From Endozoicomonas montiporae CL-33 (lineage in GTDB: Bacteria; Pseudomonadota; Gammaproteobacteria; Pseudomonadales; Endozoicomonadaceae): 64,000 nt of DNA. Shown piece by piece: positions 10,801-17,873 of this stretch (position 1 is its first letter; every line of letters starts with the position of its first letter). The stretch is taken from positions 2,377,617-2,441,616 of the forward strand of contig NZ_CP013251.1 in the NCBI RefSeq assembly GCF_001583435.1, given 5' to 3'. The translations under genes and the position numbers were made by a program. The notes under the pieces were generated by a model. That model was not told the DNA's origin. It did not search any database and worked only from the letters and a program-made list of their open reading frames with translations.

Positions 10801-13018
10801 CTGTTGTGTAGCTGCCTTCAGGTGCATTGACAGTAAATTCAAAGCTTCCCTGATTATCTGCATCAACGATTTCCTTGATAGAGTTGCCTTTGGCAGGGGT
10901 CAGAGTGAGAGTCACTTTTGCGCCTTTGGCTGCCCCGGAACCTTTCCACACTAACAGGGATTCATTTGTCCGGCTGTCCGGAGCCTGGTCAATAGATAGT
11001 TCCATCTGGTGCAGTGCGATGACCGAGAATGAATCCTCAAAAATGGCTTTACCAGGCAGCCCGGTCTGGGTGCCGTTAAATGTAACGGTATGTCTGCCAA
11101 AGTCGAAGGGTGCACCAAATTTGAAGGACCATGTGTTGTCATTCTCGACCGTGATATCGTACTGTTGGCCATTGAAGGTAACTATTAGTTTACCTTCGTG
11201 AGGGAAGGATCCACTCCACTCCGGGTTTGTGTTGGTTGATGAGTCTTTTGGCTGAGTCTGTACGATTAGCTCAGGCATTGGGGGCATGAAGTCCAGATAA
11301 AGATCGTCCAGCAGTTCTTCCTTATTTCCTGCAGTATCAACAACACTGACTTCTGCCCTGTAGTGACCTTGTTCCGGTGCTGTAACAGTTGCACTAAAGA
11401 CACCGTTTTCAACCTTTGCGGTTGTAGAATCAGTGAGGTCCTGGTGGAAAATGTTCACCAGTTTAATAGAAACGGTGCTTCCCTCTTCGTTGCATGTTCC
11501 GCTTAAGCTAATTTCGGCATTTTTATAGACAGCTTCATGGGGGTCCATTGTGATGACTGGAGGGATGGTATCCAGCGTAACTGTTTTTTGTATTGTATCG
11601 GATTCACCTTCTCCACTGGTATAGATCGTTTTAAGCTGAATGTCATAGGCTCTGTTATCTGTTAATTGAAATGGCGTTGTCTCGGCAATGCCATCTTCAT
11701 TGATATTAACGGTTAATTGTTTTCCAGTTCCCAGAATGGTCACTATAACAGTTGAGCCGGGCTGGGATTTGACTGAAAGTGACAGGTTTTCCGAATTTGT
11801 TATCGCGTCGGTACTGCTTGAGCCGTAGTCAGGATGTATCTGGAAGTCATAAGGGGTGGATTGAACCAGAAGGCCAGCTGTTTTATGCACCTCTGCACCG
11901 GCAATGCTGGCAGCGGATGCAGTAAATTCAGCGATACCATCGCTTAAGCCAGTAACCTGATGTGACCATACGCCTTTGTCATCGGCAGAGACTTCCCAGC
12001 TGTTGTCACCTTGTTTCAGGGTGAATTTCAGACCGGGTGCAGCAGTGCCGGTAATCGTGGCTGACTTGGTGTAGGTAACAAAATTGTAGTTGTCACTGGT
12101 AGCGGGATCATCGAATTCAAGAACCGGGGGGGTGGAATCAACCTGAACCGTGAATGCGGGTGAAGGTTCACTGCTTGCAGTGCCGGAAGTGGCTGTAGCC
12201 GTCAGTTTGAAACTGCCGTCTTTCCCTGTATTCCAGGAAGTAGACCAGAGACCCTGGCTAGTCACCGGAACACCGCGTTTTACAGCGATTCCGTCACAGT
12301 ACAGGGTGACCTGAGTACCCGAGGGGGCGCTGCCAATGATGGTCAGTTGTTGTACAGAGGTCAGATGATCATCGCTGGAACCGGTGTTCGGCTCAAAGGA
12401 TTTGATGGCCGGTGCTGATGGAGGAACGTCAGGCGTAGCCGGTGGGCGGTTGCTATCCCCGGGTGTGCCAGCTGCAAAGCTTGCTGGTTGTGTTTCAGAA
12501 TCGTTAAAAGCGGCTGCAATGGTATTGCTGTTGCTGACGATCCGGTTTGCCATTTCAGCCACAATCTCTGTCGCTGTAGGCGGCGCTTTTTGATTCTGCT
12601 CTACTTCCACCGAAACAGGAGGCTCTGTGATGCCCTGTTTTGCCGGTGTCGGGGATGATGTGTCAGGCCGGGCAACCGGCTTTGCCAGAGGCTGCTGAAC
12701 CGTGGTTGTGGTCGTGGGAGCAGTCATCTGTTCAGCTGCATCAACCAGATCTTTTATTTCGGTATCACTGGAGGCGTCCGAGGATTGTGTGATGGCCTCA
12801 TTGAGGCTGGCCTCGCCCTGGCCGTCGTATTTCAGGATTTTGTCTGCCTGTTTAAAAACGATTTTACCGTTTTTGCCGACGACGATCGTGGCACCAGTGG
12901 GTAGCTGATCACCTTTATTCAGCTTGATTTCTTTTCCTGACGCGTCTTTTACAGTGACGTCTCCCTGAACGCCTACGAAGAGAACCGGTGCATTTTCTGG
13001 AGTATAAGCTGGGGCCAT
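4835..13018 (-). CDS. Giant Ig-repeat adhesin, predicted type I secretion substrate
   Basis: About 2727 residues. Residues 1-80 form a small beta-rich module (VLFVGVQGDVTVKDASG...LNKGDQLPTGATIVV) resembling the N-terminal retention module of LapA-type adhesins. A Thr/Pro/Ser-rich linker follows to about residue 210, then bacterial Ig-like domains, many with the STPPVLEF or DLTGPELT boundary. Residues about 850-1966 are near-identical repeats (see repeat entries). A LamG/concanavalin-like region spans about 2205-2465, followed by a 260-residue tail with several Cys. I see no RTX GGxGxDxxx repeats and no vWA domain. The exporter genes lie upstream on the same strand, with a 200-base gap. Biofilm or host-surface attachment is inferred. 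I chose ATG 13018 (AGG six bases upstream) over a TTG at 13033. Confidence 0.85.
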   Translation of the reverse strand: MAPAYTPENAPVLFVGVQGDVTVKDASGKEIKLNKGDQLPTGATIVVGKNGKIVFKQADKILKYDGQGEASLNEAITQSSDASSDTEIKDLVDAAEQMTAPTTTTTVQQPLAKPVARPDTSSPTPAKQGITEPPVSVEVEQNQKAPPTATEIVAEMANRIVSNSNTIAAAFNDSETQPASFAAGTPGDSNRPPATPDVPPSAPAIKSFEPNTGSSDDHLTSVQQLTIIGSAPSGTQVTLYCDGIAVKRGVPVTSQGLWSTSWNTGKDGSFKLTATATSGTASSEPSPAFTVQVDSTPPVLEFDDPATSDNYNFVTYTKSATITGTAAPGLKFTLKQGDNSWEVSADDKGVWSHQVTGLSDGIAEFTASAASIAGAEVHKTAGLLVQSTPYDFQIHPDYGSSSTDAITNSENLSLSVKSQPGSTVIVTILGTGKQLTVNINEDGIAETTPFQLTDNRAYDIQLKTIYTSGEGESDTIQKTVTLDTIPPVITMDPHEAVYKNAEISLSGTCNEEGSTVSIKLVNIFHQDLTDSTTAKVENGVFSATVTAPEQGHYRAEVSVVDTAGNKEELLDDLYLDFMPPMPELIVQTQPKDSSTNTNPEWSGSFPHEGKLIVTFNGQQYDITVENDNTWSFKFGAPFDFGRHTVTFNGTQTGLPGKAIFEDSFSVIALHQMELSIDQAPDSRTNESLLVWKGSGAAKGAKVTLTLTPAKGNSIKEIVDADNQGSFEFTVNAPEGSYTTAITATASDYEHSSITGLPVTVDHTGPKLTDIEFKPDVDQYLLTGKAIDQFGNPEASGSVAVSLNSRQSYLGSIKNGQFSVELLNLKPDQDYKATITATDDLGNVETEVSQDFTVPALPSMTLVLDEATSSAGRIGNTPAEWKGSGAAPNAKVTLTLKPARGSEVQETTTADDKGKFAFSVEGLPEATYTPVFTASAKGFQDGQTKGNTLTVDLTGPVLTDAIFKPVSDHYALEGKATDPFGIPEAKGTVVAHLVDSGESYLGTIKDGLFNVELINLKPGQSYEAEVTPTDDLGNSGKAITQDFTVPDLPTMNLVLDESASSADRIGSTPAEWKGSVAAPNAKVTLTLKPARGSEVQETTTADDSGVFAFSVEGLPEATYTPEFTASATGHQDGQATGKTLTVDLTGPELTVNANFETGTGITTVSGTSTDPSGKVEATIDGNPYSSAIASGSYSFEVPGLTPGELYPISVTGTDDLGNVGTEVSQDFTVPALPSMTLVLDEATSSAGRIGNTPAEWKGSGAAPNAKVTLTLKPARGSEVQETTTADDKGKFAFSVEGLPEATYTPVFTASAKGFQDGQTKGNTLTVDLTGPVLTDAIFKPVSDHYALEGKATDPFGIPEAKGTVVAHLVDSGESYLGTIKDGLFNVELINLKPGQSYEAEVTPTDDLGNSGKAITQDFTVPDLPTMNLVLDESASSADRIGSTPAEWKGSVAAPNAKVTLTLKPARGNEVQETTTADDSGVFAFSVEGLPEATYTPEFTASATGHQDGQATGKTLTVDLTGPELTVNANFETGTGITTVSGTSTDPSGKVEATIDGNPYSSAIASGSYSFEVPGLTPGELYPISVTGTDDLGNVGTEVSQDFTVPALPSMTLVLDEATSSAGRIGNTPAEWKGSGAAPNAKVTLTLKPARGSEVQETTTADDKGKFAFSVEGLPEATYTPEFTASATGHQDGQATGKTLTVDLTGPELTVNANFETGTGITTVSGTSTDPSGKVEATIDGNPYSSAIASGSYSFEVPGLTPGELYPISVTGTDDLGNVGTEVSQDFTVPALPSMTLVLDEATSSAGRIGNTPAEWKGSGAAPNAMVTLTLKPAWGEVQETTTADDKGKFAFSVEGLPEATYTPEFTASATGHQDGQATGKTLTVDLTGPELTVNANFETGTGITTVSGTSTDPSGKVEATIDGNPYSSAIASGSYSFEVPGLTPGELYPISVTGTDDLGNVGTEVSQDFTVPALPTPAVEHEFSVTASSLTTDTSTMILTGTHPLENGRVRIKLDGDTIKTILPATGVISEKAVNHKWSIELNNLKNQAFEVSFEALDNSDSAHDAKALDDIAIITKTAVVNGTQHSLIESISPVSGVGAYGHNIVLKTTDKKAPWEAELVTPFKSDEATKQGIKARIKLDTSQKEPKPLKSSTDSEENGEASHSFTLNKSKLAFKPTDEFQKTATVKIKTQDGIEQFETIYVGVKTPSLQYSFDIPNTKSDSEAVTAKQQEQTTQNTFESGQVPFVSSTYPAEAKVVGTINQVPGSIGSGIQFGQGALRIQHFKDLFNDSYTICFDIKTSAKADSGSPTLPALAGYYDHEYSAETFLMGAFNDKGQIGFVSGDKKAFGEPVVADNQWHSVCLLRDMYPAEGHSHYRIMVDGKLVTMKKEGETITDNYVQVVHEVSDGTPVSAYPVHFLGGVTSSTAPEKVDFLKADLDNFTAYAFHKAVPYEASAYAHVHWDCPEGSQCAYEGELPVGLMVQELMASRLTPHCSLYLQLKPGVDKDSLGSGFTMTYKGKTVSPVPDSEAGENVYKLDDASLENLATLKLQAANPEATRLLEIHIDRTESDLVKGKDASDISTPDGIIEIDNSNYPLGSGISFGLGKKQSASPAASDPDLGLEDRHLVTEVGSTINDYDASRGIVNLNGLEALRGLVKDAGDGNRLLELMSRGTAESGTEKQVYIKHPCSLSASPAPDCSHDPLVTINTVEPNSAIHLTLEEQMTHYI
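7120..8220 (-). repeat. Two tandem 549/552-bp repeats in the adhesin gene
   Basis: Units start at 7120 (549 bases) and 7669 (552 bases), and the first part of each 1125-bp unit (8221 and 9346) is the same type. Each encodes two Ig-like domains (about 184 residues). The 549-base copy has lost one codon in frame: the ARGSEVQ region of other copies reads AWGEVQ. Together with the 1125-bp pair this makes about 3.35 kb of recent amplification. Confidence 0.93.
8221..10470 (-). repeat. Two tandem 1125-bp near-identical repeats in the adhesin gene
   Basis: The unit starting at 8221 is repeated from 9346 with exactly 1125 bases (375 codons) between starts. By eye I count only about seven base differences between copies, so identity exceeds 99 percent. 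Each unit encodes four Ig-like domains of roughly 92-97 residues. The length is a multiple of three, so gain or loss by recombination keeps the frame. From 10471 the sequence is related but clearly diverged. Confidence 0.95.
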
Positions 13019-13218
13019 GTTAAACCTCGACAATCATTAAACTGCTGACAACTTCATGTCAAAATTCTTGTTCTGGCGGATAAATTATTGTCTTTATCGC
13101 ACCTGTTGTTTTTGAAACTTCGTTCAGGTATTTGTGATATTTCATTCAGGCACCATGACGGGTGCGTTTTGATAAACGGCATGCCTTTTTCAGGCTGCTG
13201 TTCGGATCATTGCTCTGG

Positions 13219-14634
13219 TCATGGCTCCCGCATGGCGTTTTTCCTGGCTCGAATAATAGGCTTCAGTATGTAATCCAACACCGACTTCTTTCCGGTCAGA
13301 ATATCAACACTGGTCTGCATTCCCGGGATGATCGGCAGTGGTTTTTCGGAGCTGCCCAAATGGCTTTTTTCCGTTCTGACCCGAACAATATAGAAGCTCT
13401 GGCCGTTTTCGTCCTGAATCGTATCCGCACTGATATGTTCGACCTGCCCTCTGAGACTGCCGTATATGGCGAAGTCGTAGGCTGTTATCTTGACAATGGC
13501 GGGCTGTCGCATTCTCAGAAAAGCGATGTCTTTGGGGCGAATCTGGGCTTCGATCAGTAACTGGTCCTGGAAGGGCACGACTTCCATCAGCTCCATGCCG
13601 GGCTGAACAACACCGCCCAATGTGTTGGAGTTTATTTTTTTAACGGTGCCATCAACAGGAGAGCGCACCAGAGTCCGGTTTACCCGATCTTTCTGGGCTG
13701 TCAGTGTTTCTTCGAGCTGAGCCATCCTGATACCGTTTTCTTTCAGTTCATGGAGGGCTTTTTGCCGGAAGTTCAGGTGCAGTTCAGGTTCATGCTGCTG
13801 AGCTGCCTGCAATGCTGATTCCAGCCTTGGAATGGCTAAGCGTGCGCCGTCCAGATCGCCTGCCAGTTCATTGACCCGCTGCTCCAGCCGGAGCAGCTCC
13901 ACTTCGGATACCGCGCCCTGTTTAGCGAGTGGTCGGGTCAGTTCCAGCTCCCGGTTTGCCAGCTTCAGGCTGTTCTTCAGGTGCTTTTCCCTGGAGCGCA
14001 TTTCACTCAGCTCCTGACGACTCTGGTTGACTTTTTCTTGGGCAATTTTTAATTCAGTGTTCAGAGTCTGGCGGCGGTTTCTGAACAGGTTGGTTTCACG
14101 GATAATGTCCTTTTCCTGAGCCTGGACATCATCGCCAAACTGCAGTTCGGTTCCGTCGATTTCACTGCGCAGACGATAGGCTGTGGCCTTGAGACTGGAG
14201 TATTCAACTTCAGATTCACGGAATGATGACAGGAACCGTGTGTTGTCCAGCTGCATCAGTGACTGGTTGGCCTCAACACGGTCACCTTCACTGACATAAA
14301 TGTCGGAAATGATGCCGCCTTCGAGATTCTGTATGACCTGAACCCGGGAGGAAGGAACGACCTTGCCTGTGCCCCGGGCAATTTCATCCAGTTTGGCAAA
14401 CCCTGCCCAGATGAGAAAAATGACGACAGTTGCCAGACAAAGGTAAATCAGCAAACGCCCCCCTCTGGGAGACTGGGTCAGAATGGCAGCACTGGTATCG
14501 GGCATGTACTCCATGGATAACTGCTGCTGGCGGTAGTGTTTGATACTGGATAGCAGGCGTTGCCACGCGGACACTTTTGATGTGGACGTTTTTGATGTGG
14601 ACGTTTTTGATGTGGATGTTGTTGATTGCTTCAT
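13219..14634 (-). CDS. Type I secretion membrane fusion protein (HlyD/LapC-like)
   Basis: This 471-residue adaptor links the inner-membrane exporter to an outer-membrane TolC-type channel. It has a short cytoplasmic N-terminus, one membrane segment (residues about 62-82, LLIYLCLATVVIFLIWAGF), a lipoyl half (VVPSSRVQVIQNLEGGIISDIYVSEGD, split here as VVPSSRVQVIQN and LEGGIISDIYV), a long coiled-coil hairpin (about 150-310), and a C-terminal beta-barrel with the HlyD signature near VRVRTEKS. Its start overlaps the stop of the exporter gene by four bases (ATGA), so translation is coupled. No outer-membrane channel gene is visible nearby, so a TolC/LapE homologue elsewhere must be used. The N-terminus carries three copies of a five-residue repeat. 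Confidence 0.93.
   Translation of the reverse strand: MKQSTTSTSKTSTSKTSTSKVSAWQRLLSSIKHYRQQQLSMEYMPDTSAAILTQSPRGGRLLIYLCLATVVIFLIWAGFAKLDEIARGTGKVVPSSRVQVIQNLEGGIISDIYVSEGDRVEANQSLMQLDNTRFLSSFRESEVEYSSLKATAYRLRSEIDGTELQFGDDVQAQEKDIIRETNLFRNRRQTLNTELKIAQEKVNQSRQELSEMRSREKHLKNSLKLANRELELTRPLAKQGAVSEVELLRLEQRVNELAGDLDGARLAIPRLESALQAAQQHEPELHLNFRQKALHELKENGIRMAQLEETLTAQKDRVNRTLVRSPVDGTVKKINSNTLGGVVQPGMELMEVVPFQDQLLIEAQIRPKDIAFLRMRQPAIVKITAYDFAIYGSLRGQVEHISADTIQDENGQSFYIVRVRTEKSHLGSSEKPLPIIPGMQTSVDILTGKKSVLDYILKPIIRARKNAMREP
14576..14620 (-). repeat. Three 15-bp tandem repeats encoding STSKT-type units in the HlyD N-terminus
   Basis: On the plus strand TTTGATGTGGACGTT occurs at 14576 and 14591, with a one-base variant at 14606. 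It encodes the repeated TSTSK at residues about 6-20 of the adaptor. The period is a multiple of three, so copy number can change without loss of frame. Confidence 0.9.
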
Positions 14635-16808
14635 AACGTCACCTTTCCCTGTTCCAGAGCTTCAATGACTTTGTCCTTTGGCCCGTCTGCGATCAGATTG
14701 CCGCGATCAAAGACGATGATGCGATCAACGAGTTCCAGCATGCTGCTTTTATAAGTGGTCATGATCAGGGTCTTGTCTGCAGCCAGCTCTCTCAGTCGTT
14801 CCCGGAACTGGTATTCCGTCAGGCTGTCCATGGCGCTGCAGGGCTCGTCAAACAGCAGAACACTGGGGTTGCTCAGCAGGGCTCTGGCCAGTGCAACACT
14901 TTGACGTTGCCCGCCGGACAGGTTGCTGCCTCTTTCCGCCACCGGCATTTGCAGGCCGAGTGGGTGACGGTTGGTAAACTCAGTGACACCACATAGCTCT
15001 GCAGCCTCCAGCACTTTTTCATCATCCACATAACCAGCGCCCAGGGCGATATTGTCCCGGATGGTGCCGAAATACAGCTGGGTGTCCTGTGAAACGTAGG
15101 CGATGCGATCGCGCAGTTCGTGAGGTGACAGCTGTTGCAGGTCGATGCCATCGACCCGGATATGGCCTGCGGTTGGTGTAAAGAAACGCATTAACAGGCG
15201 CTGAAAGGTACTTTTGCCAGATCCCATTCGACCAATGACAGCGACTTTTTCACCGGCTTTGATTTCAAGGCTAATGTTGTTCAGTGCGACGCCGTGTTGT
15301 TTCGGGTATTGAAAGCTGACACGATCCAGCAGAATGTTTTTGGAGATATCCGGTGTTTTCAGAGAACTGTTGTGGTTCTGCTGTTCAACAGGCAAGTCCA
15401 TCACCTTGTTCAGGGCGATCAGGGCTGACTTTGCCTGATAGTAACGGGTTGATAGTCCTGACAGCTGGGCAACAGGCGCCAGACTTCTGCCTGACAGCAT
15501 AACAGCGGCAATGAGTCCGCCCATGCTCAGGCTCTGATCGACAATCAGGTAAACCCCGCAGACCACAATGCCAATGTTAACCAGTTGGATTACCAGAGCC
15601 GACAGTGTCGCGGCAGAGGTGGTCAGGGAACGGGTGCGGATATCCCACATGGCAATGTGTCCGGTCAGCTGTTCCCAGCGGTGCTGCAACTCACCTTCGG
15701 CGCTCTTGGCCTTGATACCTTCTATACCGCTGAGTGTTTCAATCAGGGCGGCGTGTTTCTGGGCACTGGAACGCTGGGTGTTTTCAATAGCGGCACGCAA
15801 GCCGGGCTGAATAAACCAGCTGTGCAATGCGATGATCACGATGCCTGCGATGGGCACGAATACCAGTGGGCCTCCAAGCAGCCCGACCACCGCCAGAATT
15901 AATAGTGTAAAAGGCAGATCCACCAGAGTGGCAACGGTGGATGAGGTGATGAATTCTCGTATGTAATCAAACTCCTGCAGGTTTCTGGCAAATGAGCCCA
16001 CAGAAACCGGGCGGGCAGAAAACTGGAGCCCGAGAGTCTGTTCAAACATCTGTGCTGATAACAGGATGTCGGACTTTTTTCCGGCAATATCGATAAAGTG
16101 AGAACGGGCTTTTTTCAGCAGGTAATCAAGGAAATAAGCTGCTCCGGCACCAATGGCCAGCACCCAGAGAGTGTCTGTTGCGTTGTTGGGCACCACACGG
16201 TCATAGACATTCATGATGAACAGCGGGCTGACAATTACGAACAGATTGACGACCACGGAAGCGATAATGACATCCCGGTAGATTTTGCGGGAGCGTAACA
16301 GCGTGCCCCAGAACCAGTGACGTTCCGGCAAATTGAGGGTTTCGGGGGTTCTTTCATCGTACTGGTGTTTTTCTTTAACGAAAATCACCTCTCCGGTCAT
16401 CTCTTGTTCCAGTGCAGCCCATTCGACCAGTGAGCAGCCTCCGGATTCGGTACTGAGCACCCGGTATTGTTTGGCAGAAGGATCATCATCTGAAATGTCA
16501 GTGACCAGACAGGCTTTGTTGTTTTTGAGTAGCAGAACTGCCGGGAGTACCAGTTTGTTGAGTTGGTCAAGACTGCTTTTCAGAGGTCTCGCAGACAGAC
16601 CGATGCGATCAGCAGCCCGGATGAACAGGGGCGTGTCAAGTTGACCGTTTTCAAGAGGCAAGCCTGCAATGAGGGTGCTGGGTGAGGCTGTAATATGATA
16701 GTGACGGCACAGCTGAAACAGACATTCCAGCAGCGGGCTGGCGTGCCTGGAAACGCTTTGCTCATCCTTTGTTTCCCTGGCCTGCGGCCTTTGTATATCT
16801 TCACTCAT
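14631..16808 (-). CDS. Type I secretion ABC transporter with degenerate C39 domain (LapB/RtxB-like)
   Basis: This 725-residue exporter has three parts. Residues about 25-150 form a C39-peptidase-like domain without the catalytic Cys, the type that binds substrates rather than cutting them. Residues about 165-460 form the ABC type-1 membrane domain. The ATPase domain contains Walker A GRMGSGKST, signature LSGGQRQ and Walker B VLLFDEP. Proteins of this kind export RTX toxins and LapA-like adhesins in one step across both membranes. The gene is first in a run with the adaptor and the giant adhesin, which is the obvious substrate. The 236 bases upstream (16809-17044) hold no gene but do contain a fragment of a miniature element. 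Confidence 0.93.
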   Translation of the reverse strand: MSEDIQRPQARETKDEQSVSRHASPLLECLFQLCRHYHITASPSTLIAGLPLENGQLDTPLFIRAADRIGLSARPLKSSLDQLNKLVLPAVLLLKNNKACLVTDISDDDPSAKQYRVLSTESGGCSLVEWAALEQEMTGEVIFVKEKHQYDERTPETLNLPERHWFWGTLLRSRKIYRDVIIASVVVNLFVIVSPLFIMNVYDRVVPNNATDTLWVLAIGAGAAYFLDYLLKKARSHFIDIAGKKSDILLSAQMFEQTLGLQFSARPVSVGSFARNLQEFDYIREFITSSTVATLVDLPFTLLILAVVGLLGGPLVFVPIAGIVIIALHSWFIQPGLRAAIENTQRSSAQKHAALIETLSGIEGIKAKSAEGELQHRWEQLTGHIAMWDIRTRSLTTSAATLSALVIQLVNIGIVVCGVYLIVDQSLSMGGLIAAVMLSGRSLAPVAQLSGLSTRYYQAKSALIALNKVMDLPVEQQNHNSSLKTPDISKNILLDRVSFQYPKQHGVALNNISLEIKAGEKVAVIGRMGSGKSTFQRLLMRFFTPTAGHIRVDGIDLQQLSPHELRDRIAYVSQDTQLYFGTIRDNIALGAGYVDDEKVLEAAELCGVTEFTNRHPLGLQMPVAERGSNLSGGQRQSVALARALLSNPSVLLFDEPCSAMDSLTEYQFRERLRELAADKTLIMTTYKSSMLELVDRIIVFDRGNLIADGPKDKVIEALEQGKVTL

Positions 16809-16932
16809 AGACAGCTGTTCCCTCTCACCTGAATGTGGTCAAACGATGAACGCCTGATCTCTAAAGAGAGGCTGTCTGAGGAGCTTTTGCACGCCAGCAG
16901 AACGCACCTGATGTTCATCAGTTGGTAACCAA

Positions 16933-16956
16933 TTTATATTTAGAAAACGGAATTGG
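16933..16956. mobile_element. Solo terminal-repeat remnant of the 189-bp miniature element
   Basis: TATATTTAGAAAACGGAATTGG matches the terminal inverted repeat of the elements at 18873 and 33755 (ATATTTAGAAAGCGGAATTGG, shown here only in part: TTTAGAAAGCGGAATTGG) with one or two changes. A CCAATT lies just before it at 16929. It looks like an eroded or internally deleted copy. Confidence 0.5.
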
Positions 16957-17044
16957 CAGTAGTTATGACCAGAAAATAAACGGTTAGTTCAGAGTACTTT
17001 CGTATCAGGTCGCGCCCCTGCACGTTGGTTTGAAGGGTTTGTTG

Positions 17045-17737
17045 TTATAAGCCGATTTGTGCAATCTTTGATTTGGTTACTATTTGGGATGTTTGTGTAT
17101 CTATTGTCGCGTGATAATCTACACCTTGTTGCTCGTAGATGACGACCAGCTGATTGTTATTGAGAAACTTATGCCCATGAAGCTTATTGATATTTGTTTC
17201 AATTTCTTTGTACTTTGAGCCATCAGGATCAGATAAAGCAATCGTTTTGATGTCCTCATCAGTGATAAATCCATCATCGTTTGTGTCTGCTTTTGCAATG
17301 GTAAAAAATATAGCTTTAACAATACTTTTACTATTATCCGCTTCCTTGTTTGAAAGCAGTCTGTAGTCTGTTATTAAACTTTCATTATCATTAAAGAGCC
17401 AGGAAGATGAGTTTTTTCCAGCGTTTATGAAAAGCATATTTCTCTGTGAAGAAGATGATTTGTTGTAATATGATTTTGTATAACTTTGTTGTGAAATTAA
17501 TGGCGCAATAAGATGATCACCATCATTGATATCCTCTATGTACCCAATCATGAAGCCTTCACCGGTTACCTTTTCGGAATCAGTTTTTACAACATTGGTG
17601 ATGGATCTTTCAACAACAATTTCTTTAAAAACTTTATAGGAGATAAATGACAGAACTGCTATTGCCAACGTGCTTGCGACAGCCAGTACCAGTCCATTAT
17701 ATTGCCAGATAACCCTGAAAAATTTACTTTGCTGCAC
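17045..17737 (-). CDS. Membrane-anchored protein with one EF-hand motif, function unknown
   Basis: This 230-residue protein has one N-terminal membrane helix (about residues 15-37, LVLAVASTLAIAVLSFIS) and a periplasmic or extracytoplasmic domain. Residues near 150-162 read ADTNDDGFITDED, a canonical 12-residue EF-hand calcium loop (D-x-N-x-D-G-x-I-x-x-x-D). The N-terminal helix lacks a clear cleavage site, so it is probably an anchor. I recognise no wider family. Its position upstream of the type I secretion genes, on the same strand, allows a link to a calcium-dependent adhesin, but that is inference. The start is GTG 17737, with GGAG five bases upstream; no better ATG is present. Lower GC and Lys/Asn-rich composition set it apart from neighbours. 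Confidence 0.7.
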   Translation of the reverse strand: MQQSKFFRVIWQYNGLVLAVASTLAIAVLSFISYKVFKEIVVERSITNVVKTDSEKVTGEGFMIGYIEDINDGDHLIAPLISQQSYTKSYYNKSSSSQRNMLFINAGKNSSSWLFNDNESLITDYRLLSNKEADNSKSIVKAIFFTIAKADTNDDGFITDEDIKTIALSDPDGSKYKEIETNINKLHGHKFLNNNQLVVIYEQQGVDYHATIDTQTSQIVTKSKIAQIGL

Positions 17738-17837
17738 AATATCTCCACTAGTTCAGAACTGTCTTACAACGATACAAACTACCCAGCTTAAAAAGTAGAC
17801 GGGATTGCCCGGAGTGCAAGGCGAGGCAGGGTAAGGG

Positions 17838-17864
17838 GAACCGCCTTCAGAATTGGGGCGGTTC
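17838..17864 (-). terminator. Hairpin after the UspE-like gene
   Basis: GAACCGCC pairs perfectly with GGCGGTTC across an 11-base loop, 10 bases after the stop at 17874. No T run follows on the minus strand, so termination efficiency is uncertain. Confidence 0.45.
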
Positions 17865-17873
17865 GTGAGGTGG

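Noticed and set aside
13036..13062. TTGACA/TTTAAT promoter before the adhesin gene
   Set aside because: The spacer is only 15 bases and the predicted transcript start would fall at the ribosome site, so it is not convincing.
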